Origin: Thaumarchaeota archaeon UBA223
GTDB lineage: Archaea > Thermoproteota > Nitrososphaeria > Nitrososphaerales > UBA57
Length of the DNA stretch: 64,000 nucleotides
Reading direction: 5' to 3'
Assembly: GCA_002495905.1 (NCBI GenBank)
Contig: DAHJ01000025.1
Span: 54,245-118,244 of the forward strand
Shown: positions 54,156 through 63,135 of the stretch, piece by piece
Layout of the letters: each line of letters begins with the position of its first letter
Numbering within the stretch: the stretch's first letter is position 1
Made by a program: the position numbers and the translations under genes
Notes under the pieces: model-generated
Databases searched by the model: none
What the model saw: the letters and a program-made list of their open reading frames with translations, nothing else
Told to the model about the DNA's origin: nothing

Positions 54156-55217
54156 CTAAATACAACTAGTTTCTGAGAGTAATTTACGTATACTTTCTCT
54201 ATCTAAATTAGCAGTATTGAGAATAGTATATCGTTCAGGTCGAATAGTTGGAGCAAGATTAATTGCTTCAATTAGTTCGTCAGCAGTAATACCGATATCA
54301 GATACATTAGTAGGACAATTTACTCGTAACAATGCATTTCGAATATTTTGCCAATCTAGTCCATGAAGTTTCGACATTGCAATAGAAGCCATACCACATT
54401 TTTCGCCATGAAGTCCATTATTAGGAGAAACTATATCAAGAGCATGGCTGATAAGATGTTCTGAGCCACTGCATGGGCGGCTGCTACCTGCAATTCCAGC
54501 AGCAACACCAGTGCTAATTAGAGCTTCGACAACATTTCTTACACTATCAATTTTATTACTAGAGAAATTTAGTGATTCGTCAAATAAGATTTGAGAACTC
54601 ATATAAGAAAGACTTGCAGCGTAATTACGGAATTTTTCACCCGAATTATCTCGTGCAAGTTCCCAGTCTTTTATTGCAGTGATTTTTGCAATTAAATCAC
54701 CACATCCACTAGATAGCAATCTATCCGGAGCTTGTGATATTATTTTTATATCTGCAAAAATTCCAAGCGGAGGACTGGCAACAAAAGAATAGGGTCTATC
54801 AGAACCTTTGATTGATGCAAATGGGCTTGAGATACCATCATGTGAAGCACTTGTAGGAAAACTAACAAATGGAAGATTAGCGCGATAAGAAGATAATTTA
54901 GCAACATCAACAGATTTACCCCCTCCGATACCAACAATTAGACCGTAATTATTTGACTTGCAGAATTCAGATACATCGTCAGTTACAGACGTAGTTGCAT
55001 TTTCGATAATTTTCCAATCAAAACTTAATTCAGATGTTTCCATTGATTCAGCAATGATATCATTAACTGTAGAATGTACACGTTTGCCTCCAACAAATAA
55101 TACAGATTTATCAATAGCCAAATCGTTAAGAAAATTTCCAAATTCCTCAATAATATCATAACCAATGAGTACCCGACTTGGCAATTCCATTAAATGGCCT
55201 TTTTTAACAGAATTCAT
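54156..55217 (-). CDS. egsA: sn-Glycerol-1-phosphate dehydrogenase
   Basis: Makes G1P from dihydroxyacetone phosphate, the stereospecific first step of archaeal lipids. NAD(P) motif GIGGGKSVDVAKL, metal site residues in SHDGISSPFAS, SSGCGDLIAKI, GSEHLISHAL and LHGEKCGMAS are all present. 353 residues. A strong marker that the DNA is archaeal. It converges on the FKBP gene. Confidence 0.95.
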   Translation of the reverse strand: MNSVKKGHLMELPSRVLIGYDIIEEFGNFLNDLAIDKSVLFVGGKRVHSTVNDIIAESMETSELSFDWKIIENATTSVTDDVSEFCKSNNYGLIVGIGGGKSVDVAKLSSYRANLPFVSFPTSASHDGISSPFASIKGSDRPYSFVASPPLGIFADIKIISQAPDRLLSSGCGDLIAKITAIKDWELARDNSGEKFRNYAASLSYMSSQILFDESLNFSSNKIDSVRNVVEALISTGVAAGIAGSSRPCSGSEHLISHALDIVSPNNGLHGEKCGMASIAMSKLHGLDWQNIRNALLRVNCPTNVSDIGITADELIEAINLAPTIRPERYTILNTANLDRESIRKLLSETSCI

Positions 55218-55253
55218 TTAGCATAAAAATGTTCTAATCTTTTATATCTATTA

Positions 55254-55640
55254 TTAATTTTCATTTTGTAGAGAACGAGTTTGTTGAGATTGAATCCAAT
55301 GAATTATCAAATCGACTGAAAAATCAATTTGTTCAGGTGTGAGTTTATCTCCTTGAGGAATTTTATACCATTTATTCATACATTTACGACAGCAAGTTGC
55401 AGTTGCGTGTTGAGCAATAAAAACAGGATGATTCTTGAATGGAGTTTGTTTACCATCATTATCAGGATATGCAGGAGAAAGTCTTTCTAAAATGAAGTTA
55501 TGAGCATGATCTATTATTTCAGATATTCCATGTTTTTCCAAATACTGATAGTCTTTTGTATGAAGAGAAAAACTATTACGAAATTTAGATTTCTTAAGTT
55601 TGGAAAGATGATAGTCAAGAACAGAATTAGACATTAACAA
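55254..55640 (-). CDS. DUF4186 family protein
   Basis: 128 residues with the family core KSKFRNSFSLHTKDYQYLEKHG, ERLSPAYPDNDGKQTPFKNHPVFIAQHATATCCRKCMNKW and IPQGDKLT. The Cys-Cys-Arg-Lys-Cys with His may bind a metal. Function unknown. Lies just upstream of egsA on the same strand, a 36-bp gap. Confidence 0.88.
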   Translation of the reverse strand: MLMSNSVLDYHLSKLKKSKFRNSFSLHTKDYQYLEKHGISEIIDHAHNFILERLSPAYPDNDGKQTPFKNHPVFIAQHATATCCRKCMNKWYKIPQGDKLTPEQIDFSVDLIIHWIQSQQTRSLQNEN

Positions 55641-55696
55641 TTAAAAATAACGTAACTCCTATAAGTAATCTTTCGAATTAAAAGATGCAGATATAA

Positions 55697-56362
55697 TTGG
55701 ACATTATAAAATTCGACATATATAGAAATCCAAACATAGGAGTATTTTTTCAGGCTAATGATAATTTTCTTATCAGTCCGCCGGGAGTAGCTTCAACCAA
55801 GATATCAAAGATAATCAAACATCTCAAAGTAGAGAACATATCAACAACAATTGGTGGATCAAGGCTTCTAGGTGCACTAACAATAATGAACAGTAATGGA
55901 ATAATTGTTTCAAAATTAATCGAAGGTTTTGAAGAAGAGGCTTTGAAAAAAGAAACAGGACTGCCGATACAAAAATTAGATTCAAGATTTACTTCAGCAG
56001 GAAATCTCATTGCTGCAAATGATTATGGAGCGATCGTGTCAAGTTTAATTGGAGAGGAAGAAGCAAAGAATATTTCAAAAATATTGAAAGTGCCCGTAAA
56101 AAGAATGAATATTGCATCAATGTATTTGATGGGAGCAATGATTAAAACGACTAATACTGGAGCAGTGGCTCATCCAATAATAAATGAAAATAATTTGAAG
56201 ATAATTAGAGATGTGTTGCAGGTAGATATAAAAAATGCAACAGTAAATAGTGGAGTTCCATATGTTTCTTCAGGAATAATTTCTAATTCTGAGAATATAT
56301 TAGTTGGAAATCAAACAAGTGGTCCTGAATTAGTAATGGTAAGTAGTGCATTTGGGATTTAA
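55697..56362 (+). CDS. eif6: Translation initiation factor 6
   Basis: Binds the large ribosomal subunit and blocks premature joining. 221 residues, built of the fivefold repeated unit (IGVFFQANDNFLISPPGV, LLGALTIMNSNGIIVS, LIAANDYGAIVSSL, LMGAMIKTTNTGAVAHP, PYVSSGIISNSENILVG). TTG start at 55697. Followed by pfdA and ftsY in the common archaeal order, although the ribosomal protein LX gene often between them is absent. Confidence 0.94.
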   Translation: MDIIKFDIYRNPNIGVFFQANDNFLISPPGVASTKISKIIKHLKVENISTTIGGSRLLGALTIMNSNGIIVSKLIEGFEEEALKKETGLPIQKLDSRFTSAGNLIAANDYGAIVSSLIGEEEAKNISKILKVPVKRMNIASMYLMGAMIKTTNTGAVAHPIINENNLKIIRDVLQVDIKNATVNSGVPYVSSGIISNSENILVGNQTSGPELVMVSSAFGI

Positions 56363-56406
56363 ATCGTCACAAGTGTTTTAAATAAGAAGAACAAAAAAAG
56401 AATAAA

Positions 56407-56829
56407 ATGAACGTTGATCAACAAACCCAAGTATTGCTTCAACAAATGAAGCAACTAGAATCATACCTAACTGACATAGGTAACAGAGAAAATGTAGCAA
56501 TGAATGCGATTGTTGAGAGTAGAGCATCAGTTCGAGCAACGGAAATTTTAAGCAATGTGAATTCAGAAGAAATTCTATTTCCTATTGGATCAGGTTTATT
56601 AACAAAAATAGGAGAAAAATCTACTTTTTTTGTTAATATTGGTGCAGGAATAACAATAGAAAAGAATGAAGAAGAGGTAAAGGAATTTCTTAATGAAAGA
56701 ATTAAAGATATAGAAAAATCTGTTGAAGCATTAAATGCACAAAAACAAGACATGGCACAGCAATACAACAGTATTAGAGCTGCTTTGAACAATATTGTAC
56801 AGGGCCAACAAGATGTTAGACAAAGTTAA
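56407..56829 (+). CDS. pfdA: Prefoldin subunit alpha
   Basis: Coiled-coil chaperone subunit that passes unfolded proteins to the thermosome. 140 residues: N-terminal coil (about 1-45), beta hairpin core with EILFPIGSGLLTKIGEKSTFFVNIGAGITIEKN, and C-terminal coil with IEKSVEALNAQKQ. Overlaps the start of ftsY. Confidence 0.92.
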   Translation: MNVDQQTQVLLQQMKQLESYLTDIGNRENVAMNAIVESRASVRATEILSNVNSEEILFPIGSGLLTKIGEKSTFFVNIGAGITIEKNEEEVKEFLNERIKDIEKSVEALNAQKQDMAQQYNSIRAALNNIVQGQQDVRQS

Positions 56830-57712
56830 AAACGCAGTATCAAATCTTTCAAAAATCGCTGTAGAAAAACAAATTTCAGAAAAAGAGTTAGACAAAGTAA
56901 TGGAAAATCTAACAATAGAATTATTAGAATCAGAAATACCATTTGATTTAGTAGACCAAATATCAGAGAATATAAAAAAACAAATGATCGAGAAGAAATT
57001 TGCTAGAAGTGATGAATTTAAAGAAATAATAAAAAATGAATTTACTAGTACTATCAAGGACATATTTCAAAAAGTAGAGGACATAGATCTAATTCAATTA
57101 ATCAAAACAAAAGAAACTAAACCATTCAAGATATTAATAGTAGGAATAAATGGATCAGGAAAAACAACTACAGTAGCAAAGATTGGACATCTACTAAAAG
57201 AGAATAATATTTCTTCAGTAATAGTTGCAGGGGATACATTCAGATCGGGAGCAATAGAGCAGATTAAAGAACATGCAAATAGATTAGATTTGAAATTAAT
57301 ATCGCAAAAATATGGTTCAGATCCCGCTGCAGTAGCTAGAGATGGAGTAGAATATTCTAAGACACATAGCATAGATGCGGTAATAATTGACACATCTGGA
57401 AGGGTTCAAACAAACAGTAACCTTATGCAGGAAGTATTAAAAATAAAAAATGTGGTGGAGCCAGATTTTACGATATTTATTGGAGATTCTCTTGCAGGTA
57501 ATGATTTGGTATCTCAAACACAAGAATTCTTCAAATACACTGAATTTAATGGTTCAATTTTAACTAAAGTGGATGCAGATGTAAAAGGAGGGGCAATATT
57601 ATCAATCTTGAGCGAAACAGGTAAACCAATAATATATATAGGGACTGGACAAGAGTATAAAGACCTTGAGAAGTTCAATGAAGAGAGATTCTTATCAGGG
57701 CTATTTCAGTAG
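56813..57712 (+). CDS. ftsY: Signal recognition particle receptor FtsY
   Basis: GTPase that docks SRP-ribosome complexes at the membrane. NG domain with GINGSGKTTTVAKIG, GDTFRSGAIEQ, DTSGRVQTN and TKVDADVKGGAIL. The open frame begins at 56795, but the ATG at 56813 gives MLDKVKNAVSNLSKI, a better fit; it overlaps pfdA by 17 bases. About 299 residues. Its RNA partner lies at 61268-61577. Confidence 0.94.
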   Translation: MLDKVKNAVSNLSKIAVEKQISEKELDKVMENLTIELLESEIPFDLVDQISENIKKQMIEKKFARSDEFKEIIKNEFTSTIKDIFQKVEDIDLIQLIKTKETKPFKILIVGINGSGKTTTVAKIGHLLKENNISSVIVAGDTFRSGAIEQIKEHANRLDLKLISQKYGSDPAAVARDGVEYSKTHSIDAVIIDTSGRVQTNSNLMQEVLKIKNVVEPDFTIFIGDSLAGNDLVSQTQEFFKYTEFNGSILTKVDADVKGGAILSILSETGKPIIYIGTGQEYKDLEKFNEERFLSGLFQ

Positions 57713-57727
57713 AGAGATGGAAATATA

Positions 57728-58639
57728 ATGAAAAATTTGATGGAGATTAATGAATTAAAAGCAAAAGATATACAAGAAATGGTAAAAATTGCAAGAAAAT
57801 TCAAGAGTGGAAAGAACATACCATTAAAGAAAGTCAAGAATAAGACATTAGCGTTAATTTTTCAAAAACCTTCGACAAGAACAAGATTGAGTTTTGAAAT
57901 TGCAATGGAACAAATGGGAGGAAATTCAATATTTCTTAGTGAATCAGATTTACAAATATCAAGAGGAGAATTAATTAAAGATACTGCAAGGACGTTATCA
58001 GAATATGTGGATATTGTAGCAATGCGTACTTATCATAATTCAGATATACAAGAATTTATTGATAATTCTTCAATTCCAGTAATTAATGCATTGTCAAATA
58101 CAAATCACCCATGTCAAGCATTATCGGATATACAAACAATATTAGAGAAGAAGAAAACATTGCGTAATTTAAAAATAACCTGGATAGGAGATAGTAACAA
58201 TGTATTGAATGATTTCTTGATTGCGGCATTAAAATTGGGAGCAGATTTCTCTATTGCATGTCCAAATAAATATTCGCCAAACAAAAAGATAATTGATGTT
58301 GCTGAGAGAATAGTGAAGAAGAATGAATCATCATTATCAATTAGTACAGATCCAATAAAGGCAGTAATAGATTCTGATGTAGTAGTTACAGATAAGATAG
58401 TTTCAATGGGAGACAAAAATAAAGAATTAAAGAAGAAGACTTTTCTTCCAAAATACAGAGTTACCGATAAGATAATGTCAAAAGCGAAGGATGATGCAAT
58501 ATTCATGCATTGTCTACCAGCTGTACGTGGAGAAGAAGTATCAGAAAGTGTAATAGATGGTAAAAATTCAGTAATTTGGCAACAAGTGGATAATAAATTA
58601 CATATGCATAAGGCCTTGATATGGTCAATGTTAAAATAA
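57728..58639 (+). CDS. argF: Ornithine carbamoyltransferase
   Basis: Makes citrulline from ornithine and carbamoyl phosphate in arginine synthesis. STRTRLSFE and NHPCQALSDIQTI identify the family; HCLPAVRGEEVSESVIDG is the ornithine-side loop that separates it from PyrB. 303 residues. Starts 15 bases after ftsY. Confidence 0.94.
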   Translation: MKNLMEINELKAKDIQEMVKIARKFKSGKNIPLKKVKNKTLALIFQKPSTRTRLSFEIAMEQMGGNSIFLSESDLQISRGELIKDTARTLSEYVDIVAMRTYHNSDIQEFIDNSSIPVINALSNTNHPCQALSDIQTILEKKKTLRNLKITWIGDSNNVLNDFLIAALKLGADFSIACPNKYSPNKKIIDVAERIVKKNESSLSISTDPIKAVIDSDVVVTDKIVSMGDKNKELKKKTFLPKYRVTDKIMSKAKDDAIFMHCLPAVRGEEVSESVIDGKNSVIWQQVDNKLHMHKALIWSMLK

Positions 58640-58643
58640 AATG

Positions 58644-58686
58644 ATTGTAGTTCCGTCTACTGAACCATAAACATTGGAACTACAAT
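58644..58686 (+). terminator. 11-bp inverted repeat after argF, candidate terminator or attenuator
   Basis: attgtagttcc and ggaactacaat are exact reverse complements, spaced by 21 bases, four bases after the argF stop. A short T-rich stretch (gtctttta) follows. It could end the argF transcript. The long loop leaves room for a binding site, so a regulatory role is possible. Confidence 0.45.
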
Positions 58687-58719
58687 ATTGTCTTTTACGA
58701 GACATATATTATAATGCCG

Positions 58720-58733
58720 TTATATATATAAAC
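58720..58733 (+). promoter_or_regulatory. TATA-like box of the Tat protein gene
   Basis: ttatatatataaac lies 22-35 bases before the ATG at 58755, matching a leaderless promoter. Confidence 0.5.
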
Positions 58734-58754
58734 TAGTAGTTATTTTTTATAGAC

Positions 58755-59477
58755 ATGACAGACATACAAACTGACAAACAAAATCGAAGAGATTTTATAA
58801 AATATGCAGGTGGAGCCGCAGTAGGTTTAGGAATAGGAGGATTGGGATTTCTAAATTCTAACGGTAATCTTGCAGAAGAAAGAGATAGAAATTCCCAATT
58901 GCAAACCGACTTAGTCGATTTGAATAACAAGCTAGAAGACCTACAAAGATGGGCAATATTTGGAGGTGGAAGCAATGTAAAAAACATGCCAAACACCGTT
59001 GACAAACAGCCAACTGTAAGAATGGACGAGGTATTTTACTTCGATCAAAAAAGAGCATTCTGTAGAGTGGATAATAATCCAGAATCTTTCATAATGCCAA
59101 CGTATTTGATGGGTGAAGTGCCAATTGAAGCAAATACATTTTTCATGTTGATGTCTACATCCTCACTTCATGTAAAATCAATTGATGAAGCAGAGAATTC
59201 AACATGTATTTTAGAAAGTGATTCAGGAGATTGTTTTACGGAAGCATCTGCTGGAGGAACGATATATGGTTCGAGAATAGAACCTGAACCATTCAAATCA
59301 GAGATTGTTGCAGTAGATGGAAAAGCATTTTCATATACAGCACTATTTGATGAAAATGAAGCACCAATTAATTATGCAATATTCGGTCCAAAGTTCACTT
59401 TCACTGGAGACTTAACTGTTGGTTCTAATGTAAATGTAAAGAGATTAGAACAACTAGCAGTATCACTTCCGAAATAA
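58755..59477 (+). CDS. Tat-exported protein of unknown function
   Basis: 240 residues with a twin-arginine signal (NRRDFIKYAGG, residues 10-20), a short coiled coil (about 40-60) and a beta-rich mature domain (about 70-240) containing three Cys. Tat export implies it folds or takes up a cofactor in the cytosol. It lies 25 bases before the peroxidase gene on the same strand and is probably its partner. No family recognised. Confidence 0.65.
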   Translation: MTDIQTDKQNRRDFIKYAGGAAVGLGIGGLGFLNSNGNLAEERDRNSQLQTDLVDLNNKLEDLQRWAIFGGGSNVKNMPNTVDKQPTVRMDEVFYFDQKRAFCRVDNNPESFIMPTYLMGEVPIEANTFFMLMSTSSLHVKSIDEAENSTCILESDSGDCFTEASAGGTIYGSRIEPEPFKSEIVAVDGKAFSYTALFDENEAPINYAIFGPKFTFTGDLTVGSNVNVKRLEQLAVSLPK

Positions 59478-59502
59478 AATAATTAATAAACGAGTCATAC
59501 AA

Positions 59503-61224
59503 ATGAAAAAAATAGTAATATTAATAGTTTCTATATTAATATTACTACCTTCAGTTGTATTTGGACAATATAATTCAATCAATATATCAGATTCTTATAA
59601 TTTTAAAGGTTCAGAAAATAATAAAGAGAATTTAGAATGGGGAGAGGCGAATTTGACTCTTCGAAGATTAGTTAATCAAGCATATTCAGATGGAATATCA
59701 GAACTATCCAATTCAGAAAGTCCCAATCCCAGAGTCATAAGTAATACAGTATGTGATCAGCAACCAGGTTCAAATATTATTGATGAAAGAGATTTATCAG
59801 ATATGAATTGGGTATGGGGACAGTTCATCTCTCACGATATAGATTTTACTCCAACCGCAGTGTTTGATACAAGATTACAAAATTTAGAAAGAATTCAGAT
59901 TATTGCACCAAATAACGATCCATATTATCGAGAAGGTCAAACAATGATGTCTGTATTTCGAAGTCTATACGATGTTAGAACAGGGATATCAAATGAGAAT
60001 AACCGTGAACAAATAAACACAGTAACGCCATGGTTAGATGGAAGTGTAATATATGGAACGTCAGAACAACGTGCAAATGAATTAAGAACATTTGAAGGTG
60101 GAAAATTAATCACAACAGAACATGAAAATGGAGATTTATTGAGATTAGCACCCGTAAATTCAATAGAAGAACAAAGAGTAAGAGGTTTAGCATTTTTTTC
60201 AGGAGATACAAGAGCGAATGAAAATATTGCATTAACAGCAATTAACACATTATTTGTAAGAGAACACAATCGGATAGCAGAAGAAATTATTAACGACAAT
60301 CCTGAATTGAGTGACGAAGAAATATTTCAAATGGCAAGAAAGATAAACACAGCAATAATCCAATCAATAACATATAATGAATTCATACCATCCCTAGGTA
60401 TAGAATTAGAACCTTATGTAGGATATGATAAATCAGTGAATCCACAGATTTCTCATTTGTTTTCGGTCGTAGCATTTAGAATTGGACATAGTCAAATAGG
60501 AGAACAATTCATTTTAGTCAATGAAACAAACGTAAAACAAACTATTCCAATGCAAGAGGGTTTTTTCAACCCTTCAATTATTCAAAAACATGGAATTGAT
60601 TCAATTATAAAAGGAATAATTGTAACAAATCAACAAGCTAGTGACATATATTATCACGATAGTATTAGGAACTTTTTATTTGAAGAGCCTCAAAGAGGAG
60701 GTTTAGATTTATGTGTTTTAGACATAATAAGAGCAAGAGATCACGGAATACCAGATTATAATTCAATACGAAAAGAAATTGGTCTAATTCCTGTAAAGGA
60801 ATTTGAAGAAATAAATTCAGATCAAGAAATAATAAGACGATTGAATCAGGCATATAGAAGTGTGGATGAATTAGATCCAATAATCGGGGTATTATCAGAA
60901 GAGCACGTAGAAGGTTCAACACTTGGAGAAACTGGATATTATATAATTAAAGAACAATTTGAAAGGACGAGAAACGGAGATCGTTTATTCTATTTGAACG
61001 ATCCAGATTTGAAAGATATTGTTGAAGATATAGACAATACTAGATTATCAGATGTAATTAAGAGGAATACAAGGATAGAAAATGTCCCCGATAATGTGTT
61101 CTTTGTAAATGAATTGCAAGAGAATTATTCAAGAACAGAGAATGAAATTATATTTACAATTGCAACTGTAGGTCTAGTATTGATTTTTGCGATTTATGCT
61201 CGTCAAAGAAGCAATAGAATATGA
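59503..61224 (+). CDS. Animal-type haem peroxidase, exported and anchored
   Basis: 573 residues: signal sequence (1-22), peroxidase domain, and C-terminal helix (about 548-566). Distal His111 sits in WGQFISHDIDFTP, Arg237 and Glu240 in GDTRANE, FVREHNRIAEE follows, and proximal His329 is in FRIGHSQIG. In mammalian enzymes Asp (MPO Asp94) before the distal His and Glu242 form haem esters; here the first is Ser110, the second Glu240 is kept, so one ester link is possible. It may detoxify peroxide formed outside or oxidise halides or phenols. Rare in archaea as far as I know. Confidence 0.92.
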   Translation: MKKIVILIVSILILLPSVVFGQYNSINISDSYNFKGSENNKENLEWGEANLTLRRLVNQAYSDGISELSNSESPNPRVISNTVCDQQPGSNIIDERDLSDMNWVWGQFISHDIDFTPTAVFDTRLQNLERIQIIAPNNDPYYREGQTMMSVFRSLYDVRTGISNENNREQINTVTPWLDGSVIYGTSEQRANELRTFEGGKLITTEHENGDLLRLAPVNSIEEQRVRGLAFFSGDTRANENIALTAINTLFVREHNRIAEEIINDNPELSDEEIFQMARKINTAIIQSITYNEFIPSLGIELEPYVGYDKSVNPQISHLFSVVAFRIGHSQIGEQFILVNETNVKQTIPMQEGFFNPSIIQKHGIDSIIKGIIVTNQQASDIYYHDSIRNFLFEEPQRGGLDLCVLDIIRARDHGIPDYNSIRKEIGLIPVKEFEEINSDQEIIRRLNQAYRSVDELDPIIGVLSEEHVEGSTLGETGYYIIKEQFERTRNGDRLFYLNDPDLKDIVEDIDNTRLSDVIKRNTRIENVPDNVFFVNELQENYSRTENEIIFTIATVGLVLIFAIYARQRSNRI

Positions 61225-61238
61225 AAATAACAAGTCAT

Positions 61239-61248
61239 CTATATATTA
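61239..61248 (+). promoter_or_regulatory. TATA-like box of the SRP RNA
   Basis: ctatatatta lies about 20-29 bases before the predicted RNA 5' end at 61268. Confidence 0.5.
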
Positions 61249-61267
61249 TGAAAATAATTACTTTATT

Positions 61268-61577
61268 GGCAACAGGTAGGGTTGGGGGGATAGCCGTCCT
61301 CCTTGCTGAAACCGGCTATATGCAGCGCCAGTAACCACTGGTTAAAGTATAATTTTCAGGTACCTGCCGTCTTGCTTGAATGAAATCACGCCGTGATTGG
61401 TGGTCACAAGAGATAGCTATTTCGAAGGAAATAGTAATTCTTCAACTACTGAAACCGGACAGGTCCGGGAGGGAGCATCCGTATAGTAGGGTGGTTGCGC
61501 TTTCACGTCTACGTGAATGACTTTGTAAGATTGGAAAAGGGCTTGGGAGTGATATGAATCCCAGTGGCTCTGTTGCC
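61268..61577 (+). ncRNA. ffs: Archaeal signal recognition particle RNA (7S)
   Basis: The ends pair: ggcaacag (61268-61275) with ctgttgcc (61570-61577). The conserved SRP54-binding helix is visible as accggacaggtccgggagggagcatccg around 61453-61480 (given here only to locate it). Total about 310 nt, normal for archaea. It fills the only gene-free gap longer than 300 bases in the window. Confidence 0.92.
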
Positions 61578-61617
61578 ATTAATCTTAAACGTCTTTATGC
61601 GTATATAGATTATAACG

Positions 61618-62277
61618 ATGGCGGAAAATATCAAAGTAAGAAAGTTTGGAGTAATAGGAATAGCTAGTCCAATAATCGGGATTTTAGCAGTATTAGTTTC
61701 TATTTATTTCTCGCCTTGGTTTGAGTGGCCAATACATGCTCTAAGTGACTTGGGTGTTGAACAAGAAGGAAGACTTATCTCAGAATTTGCACAAGAAGGT
61801 GACACACAGATTGCAACATGGACATTTAATGGAGGCATGATTGTAGCAGGACTTTTAATAGCTATTTTCGTTTCTTCGACCAGAAAAACCATTCCAGATA
61901 ATTTAATGAACAAGATAGCATACTCTCTAATATTTATCGGTGGAATAAACCTGGCATTAGTGGGAGTATTTCCATACAGTGTTTCAGGTACAATTCATTT
62001 AATTGTAGCATTAATTTACTTTATTTTTACGCCAATAGGATTAATCATAATTGGAGTGGAAAGACGTACAAGGGATAAGAATTTTGCAATATTTTCGATT
62101 GGATCTGGAATAGTTTCATTAGTAGTAATTGGAGGTGCAGTTCTTGGAATATTAGGAACGCCAATAGGCAGCATTTATCCTGAAGGAGTAGCTATTCCTG
62201 AGTTTATAGAAGCAGTAATTCTTGGTCTATGGATTGGAATAGCAGGAATAAGAGTTTTCAGAACTGGAAAATTCTAA
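61618..62277 (+). CDS. DUF998 family membrane protein
   Basis: 219 residues with six hydrophobic segments. EWPIHALSDLGVEQEG after the first helix, NGGMIVAGLLIAIF and GVFPYSVSGTIHLIVALIYFIFTPIGL are typical of DUF998. Function unknown. Starts 40 bases after the SRP RNA. Confidence 0.85.
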   Translation: MAENIKVRKFGVIGIASPIIGILAVLVSIYFSPWFEWPIHALSDLGVEQEGRLISEFAQEGDTQIATWTFNGGMIVAGLLIAIFVSSTRKTIPDNLMNKIAYSLIFIGGINLALVGVFPYSVSGTIHLIVALIYFIFTPIGLIIIGVERRTRDKNFAIFSIGSGIVSLVVIGGAVLGILGTPIGSIYPEGVAIPEFIEAVILGLWIGIAGIRVFRTGKF

Positions 62278-62341
62278 TTAATTTATATATTTTTTTCAAT
62301 TTTTTTTAAACGTTAATAATGGCAATGCCGACATTTCTTAT

Positions 62342-62435
62342 GCCGTGGTTGCCTAGCCTGGTAAGGCGCAGGATTGCTATTCTGCAAACATCCTGTCTCC
62401 GCAAGGAATCGCGGGTTCAAATCCCGCTCACGGCG
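62342..62435 (+). tRNA. tRNA-Ser (GCT) with a 10-nt intron at 37/38
   Basis: Acceptor gccgtgg pairs with tcacggc; D arm gcct/aggc; T arm gcggg ttcaaat cccgc; long variable arm ctccgcaaggaa marks a class II tRNA. The anticodon stem is cagga/tcctg. The loop is too long by ten: ttgcta, intron ttctgcaaac (62380-62389), then a. After removal the loop is TTGCTAA with anticodon GCT. The intron forms a bulge-helix-bulge with four pairs ttgc/gcaa. No CCA is encoded; G73 fits Ser. Confidence 0.9.
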
Positions 62436-62481
62436 TTATAATTAACAAAAATTTATCTGCCTTAGACACACAATTAGGATA

Positions 62482-62778
62482 ATGGCAGAGATTTCATCAA
62501 TAATTACAATTATGGGTTATTCATTAGTAGGAGGTATTGCATCTGCATATCTTTTCAAACGAGTGGCAAAGATACTTGTTGTTCTATTTGGTATAATATT
62601 TTTTATCATCCCTGCTTCAGGATATGCAGATACATTACCAATTTTTAATTACATATCTGAATATATTTTTGGACAAGCAGCAACTTTAGCAACTTCATTA
62701 TGGTCAATAGTGATACTACAATTAGAAATGGCAATACCATTTGTAGTTGGTTTTGTAATAGGAATAAAGAAATTCTAA
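62482..62778 (+). CDS. Small membrane protein, unknown
   Basis: 98 residues, with hydrophobic segments at about 8-24, 29-44 and 75-95. A short extracellular-type loop (SEYIFGQ) lies between. ATG at 62482 follows the tRNA by 46 bases. No family recognised. Confidence 0.65.
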   Translation: MAEISSIITIMGYSLVGGIASAYLFKRVAKILVVLFGIIFFIIPASGYADTLPIFNYISEYIFGQAATLATSLWSIVILQLEMAIPFVVGFVIGIKKF

Positions 62779-62783
62779 TTAGA

Positions 62784-63089
62784 TTAATATTTAGTTGCGT
62801 CGAGACTAATTACAGGTTGATTTCCAATAACTTCAGCAGTATGAATAGTTCCAGCAGGAACAAGCAACATATCTCCAGGTCCTAAAATGAATTCTTTTCC
62901 AAGAGCCGTCATTTTGAACTTGCCAGAAAGTACTGTATCTTTTTTGTCAATAGTGTGGGAATGTTCAGAGAAATATGTACCTGGACTATAAGAATAAGTA
63001 ATTACATTAAATCCTTCTTCTTCCAGATGTTTTCTCATATTTGATTCATTTAATTCTCCCCAATCAGGATTCCACGATTCAACTTCCAT
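62784..63089 (-). CDS. Cupin-domain protein
   Basis: 101 residues forming one small beta barrel. Motif 1 reads YSPGTYFSEHSHTIDKKDTVLSGKF with two His; motif 2 reads GPGDMLLVPAGTIHTAEV with a third. Metal binding is likely. Substrate unknown. Transcribed alone. Confidence 0.85.
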   Translation of the reverse strand: MEVESWNPDWGELNESNMRKHLEEEGFNVITYSYSPGTYFSEHSHTIDKKDTVLSGKFKMTALGKEFILGPGDMLLVPAGTIHTAEVIGNQPVISLDATKY

Positions 63090-63135
63090 ATCAAATAATA
63101 TAATTAGATAAATAAAAATGATTTTTTATGAATCA

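Noticed and set aside
61224..61618. Gap treated as possible hidden protein gene
   Set aside because: Pairs at both ends and the SRP54-binding helix identify it as SRP RNA; no long frame is present.
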